A stretch of 64,000 nucleotides of DNA, from positions 184,600 through 248,599 of the forward strand of contig NZ_LWKZ01000003.1 in the NCBI RefSeq assembly GCF_001905005.1, given 5' to 3'. A model generated the notes under the pieces. The model ran no database searches. It saw nothing but the letters and a program-made list of their open reading frames with translations, and was not told the origin of the DNA. The DNA comes from Streptomyces sp. CB02923 (lineage in GTDB: Bacteria; Actinomycetota; Actinomycetes; Streptomycetales; Streptomycetaceae). Both the position numbers and the translations under genes were made by a program. Of the stretch, positions 63,515 through 64,000 are shown piece after piece (position 1 is the first letter of the stretch; every line of letters starts with the position of its first letter).

Positions 63515-64000
63515 ATGGACGGGACACCCCTTTCCGACACAGCCGGCCTGCATCGCCGCAGTATCCTCGGCCTCGGCGCGGCTGCGGCCCCCGCCCTGCT
63601 GGGGCTCTCCGCGCCCCGGGCACGGGCCGCCGACGCGCCCGCCGTCCGCTCGTCCGGCGTCCGCTCGTCCGCCGCGGTCGGCGGTCTGCACGAGGCGAGC
63701 CTCACCGAGCTGCGGGACCGGCTGGCCGGCGGGAAGCTCACCTCGGTGGCGCTGACGCGGTTCTACCTGGACCGGATCGCCGAACTGAACCACCGGGGCC
63801 CGGCCCTGCACGCTGTCCTGGAGACCAACCCGGACGCCCTCGAACTCGCCGCCACGCTGGACGCGGAACGCCGCGCGGGCAAGCTCCGCGGACCGCTGCA
63901 CGGCATCCCGCTGCTGATCAAGGACAACATCGACACCGCGGACAAGATGCACACCAGCAGCGGCTTGCGGGCACTGCTGGGCGTCCGTCCCGCACAGGAC
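63515..64000 (+). CDS. Tat-exported amidase-signature hydrolase, 3'-truncated by the window edge
   Basis: 162 residues are visible, open at the right end. A twin-arginine signal is clear ('LHRRSILGLGAAAAPALLG', then an Ala-rich cleavage region near residue 38). The mature part begins like amidase-signature enzymes: 'ASLTELRDRLAGGKLTSV', 'YLDRIAELNHRGPALHAV' and 'GPLHGIPLLIKDNID', where Lys136 is the catalytic Lys of the Ser-Ser-Lys triad. The family hydrolyses amide bonds outside the cell here. Possible roles are removal of a protecting group from an exported prodrug or peptide turnover, by inference. Its promoter matches the cluster pattern, which argues for membership in the biosynthetic regulon. 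GAGAGCGA is a weak ribosome binding site. Confidence 0.88.
   Translation, partial: MDGTPLSDTAGLHRRSILGLGAAAAPALLGLSAPRARAADAPAVRSSGVRSSAAVGGLHEASLTELRDRLAGGKLTSVALTRFYLDRIAELNHRGPALHAVLETNPDALELAATLDAERRAGKLRGPLHGIPLLIKDNIDTADKMHTSSGLRALLGVRPAQD

Overview
The window looks like a Streptomyces chromosome, or a close relative. GC is very high with strong third-position GC bias, TTA codons are rare, some genes appear to be leaderless, and two vraSR-like two-component systems and an AfsR/SARP-type regulator are present. Almost everything from about 7.2 kb to the right edge reads as one large non-ribosomal peptide (NRPS) gene cluster, which runs off the right end. I could not tie it to a named product.

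Left flank (1-7.1 kb): a 5'-truncated APC-type permease and a TRAM-domain RNA methyltransferase (probably chromosomal housekeeping genes), a short ORF remnant, a histidine kinase/response regulator pair, a small membrane protein and a TMEM175-type channel protein.

Left arm of the cluster (7.2-17.4 kb, minus strand) is one tightly coupled operon: FAD-dependent tryptophan halogenase (PyrH/5-halogenase-like), flavin reductase, stand-alone carrier protein, stand-alone adenylation protein, a C-A-T-reductase NRPS and a cation/proton antiporter. The last four genes overlap by 1-4 bases. Divergent from it are a type II thioesterase and then a panD-like aspartate decarboxylase (beta-alanine). A minus-strand operon follows with a secreted alpha/beta hydrolase, a membrane acyltransferase with a TTA codon, and a SAM methyltransferase.

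Regulatory block (22.3-27 kb): histidine kinase, response regulator and a SARP-type regulator that has a TTA codon and lacks the usual C-terminal TPR half.

Right minus operon (33.7-27.0 kb): an NRPS of A-T-TauD architecture, an SbnB/SbnA-like pair for L-2,3-diaminopropionate, MbtH, and an AsnO/VioC-type oxygenase. A 1.2-kb repeat-rich divergent region (two minisatellites, a GntR remnant) separates it from the three giant plus-strand NRPS genes.

Main line (34.9-63.3 kb): A1-T1-C2-A2-T2-C3-[broken A3]-T3-C4-A4-T4 / C5-A5-T5-C6-A6-T6-E6 / C7-A7-T7-C8-A8-T8-C9-A9-T9-TE. This is a nine-module line whose third module has lost its adenylation domain. Specificity residues read by eye suggest Gly at 1 and 5, a D-residue at 6, a Gln-like residue at 7 and Asn at 8 (which fits the AsnO-type oxygenase). 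The others are not assigned. A Tat-exported amidase begins at the right edge.

The most interesting points are the A-less module 3 with candidate loaders elsewhere in the cluster; a second mini assembly line (A, T, C-A-T-R) with reductive release beside a TE-terminated line; and a shared promoter architecture (GATA-type hexamer, exactly 20 bases, TANNNT) in front of five cluster transcription units, which suggests one regulon.
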